A stretch of DNA of 5,615 bases. It comes from Burkholderiales bacterium. GTDB taxonomy: Bacteria > Pseudomonadota > Gammaproteobacteria > Burkholderiales > SG8-39. Under the pieces are notes generated by a model. It was not told the DNA's origin. It did no database searches and saw only the letters and a list, made by a program, of their open reading frames with translations. Positions 4,811 to 5,615 of the stretch are shown here, in pieces; position 1 is the first letter of the stretch; the number at the start of each line of letters is the position of its first letter. A program made the position numbers and the translations under genes. Location of the stretch: NCBI GenBank assembly GCA_020846575.1, contig JADLDQ010000291.1, positions 1 through 5,615 of the forward strand, read 5' to 3'.

Positions 4811-5615
4811 ATGATGCTACGCACGCTCACTGCGCTGACGCTCGCATGCCTGCAAGCCCTGTTGCAGGCTTCGCCGGCCATCGGGCAGACATTCCCCTCC
4901 AGACCGGTATTCCTCGTCGCGCCCACCCCTCCGGGCGCGGCCTACGACCTGACCGCACGCGTCGTGGCGGACGGCATGCGCGATGGCCTGGGCAGTATCG
5001 TGGTCGAGAACCGCCCGGGCGGGAATTTCGTCATCGGTGCGGACTACGTGCGGCGCTCCCAACCCGACGGCCATACGCTGCTCCTGAGCGGCAACGTCCA
5101 CATCCTGGGCGAGGCGCTGAACCTGACCCGCAGCTACGACTTCTTCAAGGATTTCGACCCGGTTGGACATGTGGCCGACCTGCCGTTCTACCTGGTGGTG
5201 CAGACCGAGACGGTTCCGGTGAAATCCCTGCGGGAACTCATCTCCTTTGTCAAGGCGCGTCCGGGCAAGCTGATCTACATCTCGGGGGGCAACGGCTCGC
5301 TGCACCATTTCGCCATGGAGGCGCTGAAGCACGAACAGGGTCTGGACATCCTGCACGTGCCCTACAAGGCCATGTCGAGCGGCGGCGTTGCCGACATGAT
5401 TTCGGGGCGCGTCAACATGCTGATCACCGGGTATCCCGCGGTCGCGCCGCACATGAAGACCGGCAAGCTGCGGGTGCTGGCGACCGTCAATCCGCGCCGC
5501 ACCGTATTCCTGCCCGAGGTTCCCACGTTCGCCGAGGCCGGGGCGCCCGGTATCGAACTGGTGAGCTGGTTTGGCGTGTCGGTCGCCGCGCGCACGCCGC
5601 CTGCGCTCATCACCC
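4811..5615 (+). CDS. Bug/TctC-family tripartite tricarboxylate transporter substrate-binding protein, 5' part
   Basis: The first 268 codons of a periplasmic solute-binding receptor; the frame is open to the right edge, and the family is usually about 320 residues, so roughly 50 are missing. Residues 1-26 form a signal peptide (hydrophobic core 5-19, AIGQ before TFPSRP), the usual Bug start. Family blocks follow in order: VAPTPPGAAYD (36-46, with conserved D46), VVENRPGGN (64-72), IGADYVRRSQPDGHTLL (75-91), HVPYKAMSSGGVADMISGRV (182-201) and LPEVPTFAEAGAPGIE (234-249). Such proteins capture carboxylates for TctAB-type membrane permeases or act as sensors; the ligand here is unknown. ATG 4811 is preceded by GGGAGA (4799-4804); a second ATG follows at once. 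It lies 169 bp after the GST gene on the same strand, possibly co-transcribed. The PPGAAYD and NFVIGAD variants depart slightly from the commoner PPGGxxD and GGxIGAD. Confidence 0.92.
   Translation, partial: MMLRTLTALTLACLQALLQASPAIGQTFPSRPVFLVAPTPPGAAYDLTARVVADGMRDGLGSIVVENRPGGNFVIGADYVRRSQPDGHTLLLSGNVHILGEALNLTRSYDFFKDFDPVGHVADLPFYLVVQTETVPVKSLRELISFVKARPGKLIYISGGNGSLHHFAMEALKHEQGLDILHVPYKAMSSGGVADMISGRVNMLITGYPAVAPHMKTGKLRVLATVNPRRTVFLPEVPTFAEAGAPGIELVSWFGVSVAARTPPALIT

Noticed and set aside
3676..4926. 416-codon leftward open frame opposite the GST gene and the Bug start
   Set aside because: No recognisable domain or start signal; it is antisense to two genes with clear family motifs and arises from the codon bias of the plus strand.
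4817..5613. Leftward open frames at the right edge
   Set aside because: They are antisense to the Bug/TctC gene, whose signal peptide and successive family blocks are clear in the plus frame.
1..5615. tRNA, rRNA or known small RNA genes
   Set aside because: No cloverleaf, CCA-ended stem or conserved rRNA stretch was recognised on either strand.

Overview
The window is GC-rich (roughly two-thirds G+C by eye). It carries a periplasmic Bug/TctC-type solute-binding protein, a family greatly expanded in Burkholderiales and relatives, together with an entericidin-type lipoprotein and a beta/LigF-like glutathione transferase. This points to a betaproteobacterium, most likely Burkholderiales or a close relative; the genus cannot be named from the sequence.

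Layout from left to right. (1) Bases 1-697 hold the C-terminal part of an IS1634-type (IS4 superfamily) DDE transposase entering from the left edge; the right end of the element must lie in the following ~100 bp. (2) Bases 805-2085 (+) encode a complete major facilitator superfamily exporter of the MFS_3/EntS-like type. A GC-rich hairpin (2094-2112) separates it from the convergent leftward genes. (3) Three leftward genes follow: a 42-residue entericidin-like lipoprotein (2118-2246), and a two-subunit thiamine-diphosphate decarboxylase of the sulfopyruvate/phosphonopyruvate decarboxylase family (beta 2332-2898, alpha 2895-3395). The two subunit genes overlap by ATGA and are clearly translationally coupled. 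(4) A ~350-bp divergent intergenic region (3396-3741) contains two short tandem repeats, a 16-bp palindrome, a plausible sigma-70-type promoter and an imperfect dyad just ahead of the next gene. (5) Bases 3742-4641 (+) encode a 299-residue glutathione S-transferase with similarity in motif pattern to beta-etherase-type GSTs. (6) From 4811 to the right edge runs the first 268 codons of a Bug/TctC-family tripartite tricarboxylate transporter receptor.

Functionally the right two-thirds looks like an accessory catabolic neighbourhood: uptake of a carboxylated compound (Bug receptor), a GST that could cleave or conjugate it, and a thiamine-diphosphate enzyme that would decarboxylate a 2-oxo acid. 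That they act in one pathway is inference from proximity only; the decarboxylase is transcribed divergently from the GST and Bug genes. No convincing undescribed system is visible. The points most worth checking are the unassigned substrate of the decarboxylase pair, the small lipoprotein gene behind it, and the repeat/mini-ORF architecture of the leaders.
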